Notes: generated by a model from the sequence alone, not told the origin. DNA of 64,000 bases from Kaistella flava (ex Peng et al. 2021) (GCF_015191005.1 NZ_CP040442.1:2542001-2606000), one strand, 5' to 3'. Positions 44,784-54,459 are shown, counted from the stretch's first letter. Numbers and translations are program-made.

Positions 44784-45141
44784 GAAGAAATTCAACATTC
44801 ATTCTTTTAATCGAAGAAATTTAACCATTAAGATTTAGGTTAAGGAGTTAAGGTTCATTAAGTTATTTTTGATAAATCAAAAATTTTGGATGGCTATCTA
44901 TTTGTAAAAATTTACTTATAGAAATTCACCATTCATTTATTCACTCAAAAGAAACCTCACTCGCAGAAATTTACCATTTACTCTTTTAATTGAAGAAATT
45001 TAACCATTAAGATTTGGGTTAAGGAGTTAAGGTTCATTAAGTTATTTTTGATAAATCAAAAATTTTGGATGGCTATCTATTTGTAAAAATATGCTTACAG
45101 AAATTCACCATTCACTTATTCACTTAAAGAACATTCACTAT
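44784..45141. repeat. Two tandem 179-bp units of a TTAAG-rich, hairpin-bearing intergenic repeat
   Basis: The block beginning GAAGAAATTTAACC at 44813 recurs at 44992, a period of 179. About 130 nt are nearly identical between copies, with further similarity on both sides. Each copy has ACCATTAAG, then TTAAG pentamers (GTTAAGG, GTTAAGG, CATTAAG). A perfect 9-bp palindrome with AA loop follows (44865-44884 and 45044-45063). The 44670-45248 gap has no gene; besides these units it holds degenerate copies of AGAAATTCACCATTCA. Confidence 0.85.
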
Positions 45142-45236
45142 TGAATAACTCACCTTTAGAAATTCACTCGAAGAAAATTGACGATTCACTAAATTCAATC
45201 GAAGAAATTGACCGAGAAAATTCCGTCTCATTTATT

Positions 45237-45244
45237 TATCTTTG
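45237..45244 (+). promoter_or_regulatory. -7 promoter box 4 nt before the nitroreductase-family gene
   Basis: TATCTTTG matches TAnnTTTG exactly, 4 nt before the ATG at 45249. Confidence 0.55.
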
Positions 45245-45248
45245 TTAG

Positions 45249-45878
45249 ATGAATTACCTCGAGGCACTGAACAAAAGATATTCGGTTAAAAAATTTGATC
45301 CAGAAAAAAACGTTTCTACGGAAGCGCTTCATAACATTCTTGAGGCAGCAAGACTTTCCGCAAGCTCTTTGGGATTGCAACCTTATCGAATCATTATTGT
45401 ACAAAATTCGGAAATGAAGGAAAAACTGATTCCAGCATTTTACAATCCATCACAAATTTCGACGTGTTCGCATTTAATCGTTATTGTTTCGAAAAACAGT
45501 ATTGGCAATGAATATATTGGTAATTACTTTAGTCATATTTCCGCAACGAGAGAAGTTCCTTTGGAAAGTTTAAATCCTTTTCGTGAAAGTATTAGTAAAC
45601 ATATTCAGCATTTAAATTCAGAAGAAGTGATGATTTGGGCTGATAAACAAAGCTATATTGTTTTGGGGAATCTGATGTTCGCAGCGGCTTTAGAAAATGT
45701 AGACACTTGTCCGATGGAAGGTTTTAAGCAAGAAACAATTGATGAAATTTTAGGATTAGATCCTTCCAAAGAGAAAGTCGCCGTGACCTTAGCCCTTGGT
45801 TATCGCTCGACAGAAGATGATTTTCAGAACTTAAAAAAAGTGAGAAAACCGAATGATAAATTGTTTAAATTTATTTAA
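45249..45878 (+). CDS. NAD(P)H-dependent oxidoreductase, nitroreductase family
   Basis: This 209-residue flavin (FMN) enzyme is of the NfsB-like group. MNYLEALNKRYSVKKFDPEKNVS has the conserved RYSVKKF phosphate-binding start. ILEAARLSASSLGLQPYRIIIV and the C-terminal VTLALGYRSTEDDFQNLKKVRKP are family features. It likely reduces quinones or nitroaromatics using NAD(P)H as a cytoplasmic homodimer; the natural substrate is unknown. It may be read through to the NAD synthesis genes 34 nt downstream. Confidence 0.88.
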   Translation: MNYLEALNKRYSVKKFDPEKNVSTEALHNILEAARLSASSLGLQPYRIIIVQNSEMKEKLIPAFYNPSQISTCSHLIVIVSKNSIGNEYIGNYFSHISATREVPLESLNPFRESISKHIQHLNSEEVMIWADKQSYIVLGNLMFAAALENVDTCPMEGFKQETIDEILGLDPSKEKVAVTLALGYRSTEDDFQNLKKVRKPNDKLFKFI

Positions 45879-45912
45879 TTAAAATTTTGAACTTAACTCT
45901 TGAAATAACTCA

Positions 45913-47487
45913 ATGATAAAAGCAGACGTTCTCGTCATCGGATCAGGAATCTCCGGACTTTCTTATGCGATAAAAATTTCCGAAAGAATGCCCGAAGCCA
46001 AAATCATCATCGTCACCAAAGCCGATGAAGACGAAAGCAACACCAAATATGCTCAAGGCGGCTTATCTGTAGTAACAGACTTTGATAAAGACAGTTTTCA
46101 AAAACATATCGACGATACGATGAGAGCCGGCGATGGTGAAAACAATCTGGAAGTCGTAAAAATGGTCGTTCGAGAAGGTCCAGACCGATTCCGCGAACTG
46201 GTGGATTGGGGAACTCGGTTCGATGAAAAAGATGGCCATCTCATGCTCGGAAGAGAAGGCGGCCACACCGAGAACCGCATCGTTCATCACAAAGATATTA
46301 CCGGGGCCGAAATCGAACGTGCTTTATTGGCAACAGTCAATAAATCTCCAAATATCGAAATCATGGCGCATCATTATGTCATCGATTTGATTACACAACA
46401 TCATGTTCCGGGGAAAGTTTTCGACCTTGAGAAAATTGATTGTTATGGCGCTTATATTCTGGACGAAAAAGATAAAAGAATCAAAAAGATAACGGCTAAA
46501 ATAACTTTAGTTGCAACGGGCGGAGCGGGTCATGTTTATAAAAATACGACCAATCCGATTATTGCAACCGGAGACGGAATTGCCTTCGTACACAGAGCGC
46601 GCGGGAAAATTTCGAATATGCAATATTACCAATTTCATCCAACCGCTTTATTTTCTAAGCGAGATGGAATGTTGTTTTTGATTTCAGAAGCAGTTCGTGG
46701 TGATGGCGCAAAACTCAGAACCAAAGACGGAGAAAAATTTATGCATAAATACGATGATCGCGAAGAATTAGCATCGCGTGACATCGTTGCAAGAGCCATT
46801 GACAATGAATTGAAAATCTCCGGTGACGATTATGTTGGCCTCGATTGTCGGGAAATGGATCATGAAAAATTCGTTGAACACTTTCCGAATATTTACCAAA
46901 AATGCATGGATGAAGGGATCGATCCTTTTACCCAACTAATTCCCGTAGTTCCTGCTTGCCATTATTTAATGGGCGGAATTGATGTTGATATGGACGGACA
47001 AAGTTCCATTAAAAATTTATTTGCGGTTGGAGAATGTACGAATTCAGGATTACACGGAGCTAATCGACTAGCCTCCAATTCCTTATTAGAAGGTTTGGTT
47101 TTCGGACATAATGCGGCATTGAAAACAGTAGAACTTTTAGAAATTAACGATTTCAATTTTGATGATTTGAAAGCGGTTCCGGAATGGAATGAAGAAGGAA
47201 TGAAAATGATGGACGAAATGGTAATGGTTTCCTATTTGCGAAGACAGTTGCAGGAAATGATGAGCGACTTGGTGAGCATCGTTAGATCCAATGACCGATT
47301 GGCTTTGGCAAAGAAAAAACAACATGAAATTTTTGATGCGGTAAATGAGTTGTACAAATACTCTATTCTATCTCCCAAACTTTCTGAACTGAGAAACCTA
47401 ACTAATATTTCTTATTTGATCATCAAACATTCCTTGACGATGACCGAAAACAAAGGTGCTTTTTATAATAAAGATTTAGTAAAATGA
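45913..47487 (+). CDS. nadB: L-aspartate oxidase
   Basis: This 524-residue FAD enzyme turns L-aspartate into iminoaspartate, the first step of de novo NAD synthesis. The dinucleotide motif is VLVIGSGISGLSYAIKIS at the N-terminus. LGREGGHTENRIVHHKD, MQYYQFHPTAL and HGANRLASNSLLEGLVFG are the substrate and FAD contacts of the family. The C-terminal three-helix region spans about 430-524. It overlaps the sulfurtransferase gene by 4 nt. NadC is encoded two genes on, but NadA is not seen here. Confidence 0.95.
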   Translation: MIKADVLVIGSGISGLSYAIKISERMPEAKIIIVTKADEDESNTKYAQGGLSVVTDFDKDSFQKHIDDTMRAGDGENNLEVVKMVVREGPDRFRELVDWGTRFDEKDGHLMLGREGGHTENRIVHHKDITGAEIERALLATVNKSPNIEIMAHHYVIDLITQHHVPGKVFDLEKIDCYGAYILDEKDKRIKKITAKITLVATGGAGHVYKNTTNPIIATGDGIAFVHRARGKISNMQYYQFHPTALFSKRDGMLFLISEAVRGDGAKLRTKDGEKFMHKYDDREELASRDIVARAIDNELKISGDDYVGLDCREMDHEKFVEHFPNIYQKCMDEGIDPFTQLIPVVPACHYLMGGIDVDMDGQSSIKNLFAVGECTNSGLHGANRLASNSLLEGLVFGHNAALKTVELLEINDFNFDDLKAVPEWNEEGMKMMDEMVMVSYLRRQLQEMMSDLVSIVRSNDRLALAKKKQHEIFDAVNELYKYSILSPKLSELRNLTNISYLIIKHSLTMTENKGAFYNKDLVK

Positions 47488-48326
47488 AATTATCCCCAAT
47501 AATCAACGCTGAAGATCTAGCGAATTTAAACAGAGAAAATGTGGTAATCGTTGACGCTGGAAGTGGCGGTTCTGCTTATGAGAAATATCTCGAAGAGCAT
47601 ATTGACGGTGCATTGTATGTTGATTTGCATAATGATTTAGCCCAAATTCCAAAAGATGCAAAAAACGGTGGAAGACATCCTTTGCCAAGTTTAGAGAAGT
47701 TTGCGGAGGTTTTACACCGTTTAGGAATTAACCAAAATTCTCATGTCATTGTTTATGACAATAAAAATGCTTCAATTGCGGGCGCAAGATTTTGGTGGAT
47801 GTTAAGATCAGCCGGAATTGAAAAAGTTCAGGTTCTGAATGGAGGTATTCAAATGGCAAAAGAAAAAGGATTACCCTTGAATTCAAAAATTGTAGAGCCA
47901 AAAATCGTTGATAAAATTTCTTTAAAAGAATGGAAACTTCCAACAGTAGCTATTAATTTTATTGAGAAACATTCAGAAAATCCTGATTACCTCGTTATTG
48001 ATGTTCGGGAAAAAGACCGTTATGATGGAAAAACAGAACCTATCGATGATGTTGCAGGTCATATTCCAGGTGCCATCAATATTCCTTTTAAAGAAAACCT
48101 GAACGAAGATGGAACTTTTAAAAGTCCTGAAGTTCTTCATGAAAAATACGCACAAGTTTTAAAAAACATCCCTTCAGATAAAATAGCAGTTCACTGCGGA
48201 TCTGGAGTTACCGCTTGCCATACATTATTGGCTTTGGATTACGCAGAATTTAAGATTCCAAATCTTTATGTAGGTTCCTGGAGTGAATGGTCTAGAAACG
48301 ACAAACCTGTGGCAAGAAATAAGTAA
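47484..48326 (+). CDS. Two-domain rhodanese sulfurtransferase (3-mercaptopyruvate type)
   Basis: The protein has 280 residues with two rhodanese domains. The first (about 5-130) has VVIVDAGSGGSAYEKYLEEHIDGALYVDL and VIVYDNKNASIAGARFWWML. The second (about 160-275) has YLVIDVREKDRYDG and the active-site loop HCGSGVTACH with its cysteine near residue 238. CGSGVT is the 3-mercaptopyruvate sulfurtransferase form. It is translationally coupled to nadB and lies 54 nt before nadC. A role in sulfur delivery for the Fe-S enzyme NadA is speculation. Confidence 0.9.
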   Translation: MKLSPIINAEDLANLNRENVVIVDAGSGGSAYEKYLEEHIDGALYVDLHNDLAQIPKDAKNGGRHPLPSLEKFAEVLHRLGINQNSHVIVYDNKNASIAGARFWWMLRSAGIEKVQVLNGGIQMAKEKGLPLNSKIVEPKIVDKISLKEWKLPTVAINFIEKHSENPDYLVIDVREKDRYDGKTEPIDDVAGHIPGAINIPFKENLNEDGTFKSPEVLHEKYAQVLKNIPSDKIAVHCGSGVTACHTLLALDYAEFKIPNLYVGSWSEWSRNDKPVARNK

Positions 48327-48380
48327 GTAAATTTAAATCTTCATCAAATTAAAAATTAAGATTCCTTCAAATATAAAAAA

Positions 48381-49241
48381 ATGAAAAAACCGATATACGT
48401 TACGAAAGACGCTTTAAAAACTTTTATTAAAAACGCTTTAGAAGAAGACATTCAAGATGGTGATCATTCTACATTGGCTACGATTCCTAAAGATTTGGAA
48501 CAAAAAGCCAAACTTTTGGTAAAGCAAGATTGTATTTTAGCGGGAGTTGAATTGGCTGAAATGATCTTTAAACAGTTTGATAAAAATTTAAAAGTAGAAC
48601 GTTTACTAAAAGATGGTGATTCGGCAAAAGTAGGTGATATCGCTTTTTATGTTACTGGAAGTGCTCGTTCCATTCTTTCTACGGAACGATTTGTTTTAAA
48701 CTGTATGCAAAGAATGAGTGGAATTGCAACCTTAACCCATGATTGGGATTCCCGATTATTGGGAACAAAAACGAAACTTTTAGATACCAGAAAAACTACA
48801 CCCAATTTCAGATTATGTGAAAAATGGGCAGTTGCTATTGGTGGCGGAACGAATCATAGATTCGGTTTGTATGACATGATTATGTTAAAAGATAACCACA
48901 TCGATTATAACGGAAGTATCACCAATGCCGTGAAAATGGCAAAGGCTTATACTGAAAAGGTTAAAAAACCGTTAAAGATAGAAGTTGAAACCCGAAATTT
49001 AGAAGAAGTAGAGGAAGCCATAAAAGCTGGAGCTGACAGAATCATGCTCGACAACATGGATGTTTCAATGATGACAGAAGCGGTAAAATTAATCGGTAAG
49101 AAATGTGAAACTGAAGCCTCTGGCGGAATCACCCGAGATATGCTAAAAGACATTGCAAGAACTGGTGTAAATTTTATTTCAGCAGGTGCTTTAACCCATT
49201 CTGCAGAGAACATTGACCTGAGCTTGAAAGCTGTAAAATAA
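48381..49241 (+). CDS. nadC: Nicotinate-nucleotide pyrophosphorylase (quinolinate phosphoribosyltransferase)
   Basis: This 286-residue enzyme converts quinolinate and PRPP into nicotinate mononucleotide and CO2. Motifs are NALEEDIQDGDHSTLATIP, LNCMQRMSGIATLTHD and LLDTRKTTPNFRLCEKWAVAIGGGTNHRFGLYD. The barrel's DNHI, EVETRNLEEVEEA and GADRIMLDNM, then EASGGI, complete the set. Length is normal. It is third in the nadB-sulfurtransferase-nadC row. Confidence 0.96.
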   Translation: MKKPIYVTKDALKTFIKNALEEDIQDGDHSTLATIPKDLEQKAKLLVKQDCILAGVELAEMIFKQFDKNLKVERLLKDGDSAKVGDIAFYVTGSARSILSTERFVLNCMQRMSGIATLTHDWDSRLLGTKTKLLDTRKTTPNFRLCEKWAVAIGGGTNHRFGLYDMIMLKDNHIDYNGSITNAVKMAKAYTEKVKKPLKIEVETRNLEEVEEAIKAGADRIMLDNMDVSMMTEAVKLIGKKCETEASGGITRDMLKDIARTGVNFISAGALTHSAENIDLSLKAVK

Positions 49242-49412
49242 TTTATATAAAGTGCAATTTACAAAGACTCTTTAATAGGAATAGGCAATACCAATTACAA
49301 TAATAGATAAAGAATAAAATTTTTAACATTTTGATTTCCCGATGAATAGGCAGTAAATTAACAAACTTTTAAAATTTAACACTTTGTTAACGAAAGTACC
49401 ATTTAATTTAGA

Positions 49413-49420
49413 TATTTTTG
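49413..49420 (+). promoter_or_regulatory. Probable -7 promoter box of the Oar-like receptor gene
   Basis: TATTTTTG matches TAnnTTTG and lies 40 nt before the ATG at 49461, giving a leader of about 34 nt. A TTTG lies 26 nt further upstream (49383-49386), somewhat beyond the usual spacing. Confidence 0.4.
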
Positions 49421-49460
49421 CAAAAATCTTTTATCAATAAGTATAATAAAATTAACTACG

Positions 49461-52400
49461 ATGAATTTTAATCCACTAAAGAAAACTGTTCTCGTTGCTG
49501 CTTTAGCATTTGCAGGGTATGGCTCCGTAAATGCACAGGTAACAACAAGTAACATGTCTGGTGTTGTAACAATGAGCGATGGTAAGAAAATTACTGGCGC
49601 AACAATTAAGGCAACGCACATGCCATCTGGGACGGTTTATTCCGCAACTGCAAATTCAGCAGGAGTTTTTAACTTATCCAACATGCGTGTTGGTGGCCCA
49701 TACCAAGTAGAAGTTACTTATGGTAGCGAAAAACCAATCGTATACGAAGATGTATACTTGGAACTTGGTCAACCTTTCGCACTGAATCCAGTATTCGGTG
49801 AGAAAACAGCAAACATCGCAGAGGTAATCATTTCTGGAACCGGTGGTAGAAACATGAACAAGACTGGTGCTGCAACCAATATTGGTCAAAAACTAATTCA
49901 AGATCTTCCACAATCTTCTAGAAGTATTACAGACTTTACGAGATTAACTCCGCAAGCAAACGGTAACTCATTTGCTGGTCGTGATGCTCGTTACAACAAC
50001 CTTCAGATTGACGGTGCAAATTTCAATAACGGTTTTGGTTTAAGCAGTAGCCCACTTCCTGGTGGAAACTCACAGCCAATTTCTTTAGATGCAATTCAAG
50101 AGATCTCGGTAAACATTGCTCCTTTTGATGTTACTCAATCTGGTTTTACTGGTGCAGGTATTAATGCAATTACGAAATCTGGAACTAATAAATTCCATGG
50201 TTCATTATACGGTTACTATACCGGTAAAGATTTAAGTGGTTGGAAAATTAATGGTGATGAAATTCAAAAAGTTTCCGGTGCGAAAATGACGAATGGATTT
50301 ACTGTAGGTGGACCAATTTTACAAAATAAATTATTCTTCTTTGTAAGTGGTGAAAGAGAAACTGCTACGGGAGCTAATGCTTCTGGTGCGAATCTTTGGA
50401 GAGCTTCACAAGATGGAATTTCTGATCCTGCTAACAATATTTCAAGAGTTAAAGAATCTGATCTAATTGCGGTTCAAAATCACTTGATCAACAGATGGGG
50501 ATATAACCCAGGCCGTTACCAAGGTTATGCAGATGAAGCAGAACAACAAGGTGATAAATTCTTAGTTCGTTTAGACTGGAATATCAGCGATAAACATAAG
50601 TTTGCGCTTCGTTATAATATGTTGAAAGGAACTTCGCAGCAACTTGCGAACGCTTCGTCAGGTCCAGCACCAAGATCAGCTTGGGGACGTGTAAGTGATA
50701 AAGCGATGACTTTTGAAAGTGGTAACTACGGTTTTGAAAATAATGTAAGCTCTATTACTGCTGAATTAAATTCAACTTTCAACTCGAGTCTTTCAAATAA
50801 ATTGTTATTTACCTACTCAAAAATTCAAGATAAAAGAACTTCTCCTTCAGAAAAGCTTTTCCCTTTTGTTGATATCTGGGATGGTTCTGCAAATGGTGGA
50901 AATTACATCAGTTTCGGTACAGAATTATTTTCTTACTTAAATGATGTTGTTAATGATAACTTCTCTTTTACCAACAACTTAACGTATACTGTAGGAAAAA
51001 GTAACTTTACGGCAGGTATCGCTTACGAAGTTCAAAAATTCGGTAACTCTTATACCAGAATGGGAACAGGTTATTACCGTTATGCTTCAGTAGAAGATTT
51101 CTTGAAAACAGGAACGGCTAACGAAGTTGCTCCAATTATGTTTGGTTTAACTTATCCTTATGCAAACCAAGATACTTATTCAAGAGTTAATTTCGGATTA
51201 GCTTCTGCTTATTTACAAGATAGAATTACATTAAGCGACAAATTCAACTTTACAATTGGTTTAAGAGCTGAGCTTCCTAACTATTTGAATGATCTTACTG
51301 CAAATCCTTCGATTGATGCATTAGATTTATTAGATAAAAACGGAAACCCAAGAAACTACGCTTCTGGTGAATGGCCAAAATCTAAAGTTTCTCTTTCTCC
51401 ACGTTTAGGATTTAATTATGATGTAGTTGGAGACAAAAGTTTAACATTACGTGGAGGTACTGGTATCTTTACAGGACGTGTTCCTTTCGTATGGTTAACA
51501 AATATGCCAACCAATGCAGGAGTTTTACAAAACACTGTAGAACCAGGTTCTTATGCTGAAATCGCAGGATGGATCGGAAACGTAACTTTCCAACCTCAAG
51601 ATATTTACTATTATGTAAATAATCCACCAGCAGGAGCAGGAAACGTATTTATCACCAGCCCTAAAGAAGGTGCACCTGCATCATTTGCATTAGTTGATAG
51701 AGATTTCAAAATGCCTTCTGTATGGAGATCTAGCTTCGGTGCTGATTACAAAGTTCCAAACTCTGTATTCACATTGACAACTGACATTCTATATACTAAA
51801 GACGTCAATTCTGTATTCCAATATGGAGCTAACAGAAAAGAGTCTACAGCAAGAATGACTAATCAAGATCGTGTATTTTATCCAAATGCAGCTTCTTACC
51901 AATACAATACTAAAATTGGAGCAAACAATGCTACTGTTTTAACAAACTCTGACACCAAAGGAACTGCATTCTCTGCAACTTTTGGAGCGAACATGAGAAC
52001 TTGGAAAGGATTGTCAGGATCTGTATTCTATACTTTCTCTGAAGCAAAAGAGATTTCTGCAAATGCAGGATCAAGTGCAAGTTCAGCTTGGCAAGCATCA
52101 CCAACTGTTGATTCTCCAAACCAGCAAGACTTGAGTATTTCAGCGTTCTCTGTTCCTCATAGAATTGTTGCTAATGTTAGTTATAACATTAAAAACACTA
52201 CAATTGGAGTTTACTACAGTGGAGCTAACCAAGGAAGATTCTCATACTACTATTCTAATGACGTAAATGGTGATGGTATCGCTAATGACTTAATGTACAT
52301 CCCTAAAGCTGGTGAAGTAACTAAGTTTGCTGATATTAAAAATGGTACAGCAACTGTGTTTACAGCAGCACAACAGGATGCAGCTTTCAACCAGTTCATT

Positions 52401-52775
52401 GCTGACAACGGATTAGAAAAATACAGAGGGCAAATTCTTCCTCGTAATGAGTTCTTATTACCATGGTTAAACCGTGTTGACGTTAGAATTTCTCAGAACT
52501 TGTTTACCAACATGGTTCAAAAAGGAGATAAAGTAGCAATCAGTTTAGATATCTTAAACTTTGGTAATTTACTTAACTCTAATTGGGGAATTCAAGACAA
52601 CGCAGTTAGTTCTTATGGAGCAGCAGTGTTAGCAAGAGCAGATAAAAATGCGGTCCCTGACCCAACTTTCACAATGCTACGTTCTGGTGCAGACCTTGTG
52701 ACTTCACCGTACAGAGCTGCAAGTAATAGATTTACAACTTGGAGCGCAATGTTAGGATTTAAATATTCTTTCTAA
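49461..52775 (+). CDS. Oar-like TonB-dependent receptor
   Basis: This 1104-residue outer membrane protein has a signal peptide (residues 1-25, ending VNAQ). A carboxypeptidase-regulatory-like domain follows at about 30-115 (SGVVTMSDGKKITGATIKATH). The TonB plug starts near 120 (IAEVIISGTGG) and includes RDARYNNLQIDGANFNNGFG. The long 22-strand barrel ends in WSAMLGFKYSF. This is the Oar family, related to the Myxococcus development protein and widespread in Bacteroidota. TonB receptors of this type import large or scarce nutrients; the ligand is unknown. A strong terminator follows. Confidence 0.93.
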   Translation: MNFNPLKKTVLVAALAFAGYGSVNAQVTTSNMSGVVTMSDGKKITGATIKATHMPSGTVYSATANSAGVFNLSNMRVGGPYQVEVTYGSEKPIVYEDVYLELGQPFALNPVFGEKTANIAEVIISGTGGRNMNKTGAATNIGQKLIQDLPQSSRSITDFTRLTPQANGNSFAGRDARYNNLQIDGANFNNGFGLSSSPLPGGNSQPISLDAIQEISVNIAPFDVTQSGFTGAGINAITKSGTNKFHGSLYGYYTGKDLSGWKINGDEIQKVSGAKMTNGFTVGGPILQNKLFFFVSGERETATGANASGANLWRASQDGISDPANNISRVKESDLIAVQNHLINRWGYNPGRYQGYADEAEQQGDKFLVRLDWNISDKHKFALRYNMLKGTSQQLANASSGPAPRSAWGRVSDKAMTFESGNYGFENNVSSITAELNSTFNSSLSNKLLFTYSKIQDKRTSPSEKLFPFVDIWDGSANGGNYISFGTELFSYLNDVVNDNFSFTNNLTYTVGKSNFTAGIAYEVQKFGNSYTRMGTGYYRYASVEDFLKTGTANEVAPIMFGLTYPYANQDTYSRVNFGLASAYLQDRITLSDKFNFTIGLRAELPNYLNDLTANPSIDALDLLDKNGNPRNYASGEWPKSKVSLSPRLGFNYDVVGDKSLTLRGGTGIFTGRVPFVWLTNMPTNAGVLQNTVEPGSYAEIAGWIGNVTFQPQDIYYYVNNPPAGAGNVFITSPKEGAPASFALVDRDFKMPSVWRSSFGADYKVPNSVFTLTTDILYTKDVNSVFQYGANRKESTARMTNQDRVFYPNAASYQYNTKIGANNATVLTNSDTKGTAFSATFGANMRTWKGLSGSVFYTFSEAKEISANAGSSASSAWQASPTVDSPNQQDLSISAFSVPHRIVANVSYNIKNTTIGVYYSGANQGRFSYYYSNDVNGDGIANDLMYIPKAGEVTKFADIKNGTATVFTAAQQDAAFNQFIADNGLEKYRGQILPRNEFLLPWLNRVDVRISQNLFTNMVQKGDKVAISLDILNFGNLLNSNWGIQDNAVSSYGAAVLARADKNAVPDPTFTMLRSGADLVTSPYRAASNRFTTWSAMLGFKYSF

Positions 52776-52798
52776 ACTATCCAGTAATTTTATACAGA

Positions 52799-52835
52799 CT
52801 GCCTTACAATTTATTTTGTAAGGCAGTTTTTTTTT
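52799..52835 (+). terminator. Strong rho-independent terminator after the Oar-like gene
   Basis: An 11-bp perfect stem CTGCCTTACAA/TTGTAAGGCAG (52799-52809, 52816-52826) with a 6-nt loop is followed by nine T. Confidence 0.92.
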
Positions 52836-52889
52836 ATTCACTTCTATCTTATCTTTTACTTACGATGCCACAATCGTTGGGATTTTCTT

Positions 52890-52897
52890 TATCTTTG
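52890..52897 (+). promoter_or_regulatory. -7 promoter box for the small membrane protein gene at 52917
   Basis: TATCTTTG matches TAnnTTTG exactly, 19 nt before the ATG at 52917. It follows the Oar terminator and so opens a new transcription unit that probably includes asd. Confidence 0.5.
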
Positions 52898-52916
52898 CCG
52901 TTAACAAAAAAATACT

Positions 52917-53363
52917 ATGGATACATTTAAGATTATCACTGAAGCACACAAAGGTTTTGCTTACTTAATTTTGCTTTCAGGCATTATTTTCATCGTTGCA
53001 TTATTGGCTACCATGTTTGGTTACTCTGGTAAAATTTCTAAATTATTACGTAAATCAACTTTAATTACCATGATTCTATTTCATGTACAGTTGATCGTTG
53101 GTATTTTCATGTTGGTGTTTTCTCCAGGATTAAAAGGAGCATTGGAAACAGGAACGTTAATGAGTAATGCAGCCTCAAGATTCTCTTATGTAGAACATCC
53201 AGTGTCAATGTTGATCGGTGTAGTTTTAATGACGATCATTAACAAATACATGAAATCGAATGATACTCTTGCGATGAAAATCGTTATTATGGGATTGATT
53301 GCATTCGTATTTTTCGCTTATGCATTCCCATGGTCAAGAGTGTTTCCTTCACTTTTCGCTTAA
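52917..53363 (+). CDS. Conserved four-helix membrane protein of unknown function
   Basis: This 148-residue protein has four hydrophobic helices (about 15-35, 50-72, 90-112, 122-143). Histidines lie within or at the edges of helices (AHKGFAY, LFHVQLIVGIFML, YVEHPVSMLIGV), a pattern that could bind heme, though no heme family is clearly recognised. The C-terminus is FPWSRVFPSLFA. It is 25 nt upstream of asd on the same strand. Function unknown. Confidence 0.75.
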   Translation: MDTFKIITEAHKGFAYLILLSGIIFIVALLATMFGYSGKISKLLRKSTLITMILFHVQLIVGIFMLVFSPGLKGALETGTLMSNAASRFSYVEHPVSMLIGVVLMTIINKYMKSNDTLAMKIVIMGLIAFVFFAYAFPWSRVFPSLFA

Positions 53364-53388
53364 ATAAATTTAAAAACAAATATTCTCA

Positions 53389-54381
53389 ATGAAAATAGCA
53401 GTAGTAGGCGCTACCGGAATGGTGGGACAAATTATGTTAAAGGTTCTGGAAGAAAGAAATTTTCCAGTTACCGAATTAATTCCTGTCGCATCCGAAAAAT
53501 CAATCGGTAAAAAGATCACCTTTAAAGGAAATGAATTCGAAATTGTTTCGATGCAAGATGCTTTAGACCGAAAGCCTGAAATCGCTATGTTTTCTGCAGG
53601 AGGAACAACCTCATTAGAATTTGCTCCAAAATTTGCAGCCGTTGGGACAACAGTTATTGATAATTCTTCAGCTTGGAGAATGGAAGTGGATAAGAAATTA
53701 ATCGTTCCAGAAATCAATGCCAATGTTTTAACTAAAGAAGATAAAATCATTGCAAACCCAAACTGTTCAACCATTCAATTGGTGATGGTGTTGCATCCTT
53801 TAAATCAGAAATACGATGTTAAAAGGGTCATCGTTTCAACTTATCAATCAGTAACAGGAACGGGTAAAAATGCAGTCGATCAGTTGAATGCTGAAGTTGT
53901 CGGAAACAAGGAAGTTGCAAAAGTTTATCCTTACGAAATCTTTAAAAATGCGTTGCCACAATGTGATGTTTTCGATGAAGATGATTACACCAAAGAAGAA
54001 ATCAAATTGATGACCGAGCCTAAGAAAATTTTGGGCGACGACACTTTTAATATTACTGCAACAGCAGTTCGTGTGCCTGTTCAAGGTGGACATTCTGAAA
54101 GTGTGAACATCGAATTTGAAAATAATTTCGATTTGGAGGAAGTAAAAGCACTTCTTGCAGAAACTCCAGGCGTTATTGTTTTAGATGATGTCAAAAACAA
54201 CATCTATCCAATGCCTTTATATTCAGAAGGAAAAGATGAAGTTTTTGTCGGGAGAATCAGAAGAGACGTTTCACAACCAAAAACATTAAATCTTTGGATT
54301 GTCGCAGATAACCTCCGAAAAGGAGCCGCAACCAACGCGGTACAGATCGCAGAATATCTCTACCAAAACAAATTAGTCTAA
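53389..54381 (+). CDS. asd: Aspartate-semialdehyde dehydrogenase
   Basis: This 330-residue NADP enzyme reduces aspartyl phosphate to aspartate semialdehyde for lysine, diaminopimelate, threonine and methionine. The nucleotide loop is VVGATGMVGQIML at residue 4. The catalytic cysteine lies in IANPNCSTIQLVMVLHPL near residue 127. The catalytic His is in VRVPVQGGHSESVNIEFEN. SAGGTTS and IDNSSAWRM are further family elements. A terminator follows closely. Confidence 0.96.
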   Translation: MKIAVVGATGMVGQIMLKVLEERNFPVTELIPVASEKSIGKKITFKGNEFEIVSMQDALDRKPEIAMFSAGGTTSLEFAPKFAAVGTTVIDNSSAWRMEVDKKLIVPEINANVLTKEDKIIANPNCSTIQLVMVLHPLNQKYDVKRVIVSTYQSVTGTGKNAVDQLNAEVVGNKEVAKVYPYEIFKNALPQCDVFDEDDYTKEEIKLMTEPKKILGDDTFNITATAVRVPVQGGHSESVNIEFENNFDLEEVKALLAETPGVIVLDDVKNNIYPMPLYSEGKDEVFVGRIRRDVSQPKTLNLWIVADNLRKGAATNAVQIAEYLYQNKLV

Positions 54382-54384
54382 ATT

Positions 54385-54412
54385 AAATGCTCACAGAAAG
54401 TGAGCATTTTTT
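54385..54412 (+). terminator. Rho-independent terminator after asd
   Basis: A 10-bp perfect stem AAATGCTCAC/GTGAGCATTT (54385-54394, 54400-54409) with a 5-nt loop merges into a T-run. The second arm contains a GTG that opens the next reading frame, so that GTG is not a credible start. Confidence 0.9.
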
Positions 54413-54459
54413 ATGTATTAGATTCATCAAACATTCCTAATAAGTTTAATAAAACTATC

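Noticed and set aside
44670..45248. CRISPR array between rnhA and the nitroreductase gene
   Set aside because: There are only two long (179-bp) units rather than many short repeats with unique spacers, and no cas genes are present.
54400..54459. GTG start for the CDF transporter giving 20 extra residues
   Set aside because: The GTG is inside the second arm of the asd terminator; the ATG at 54460 begins the family-like sequence.
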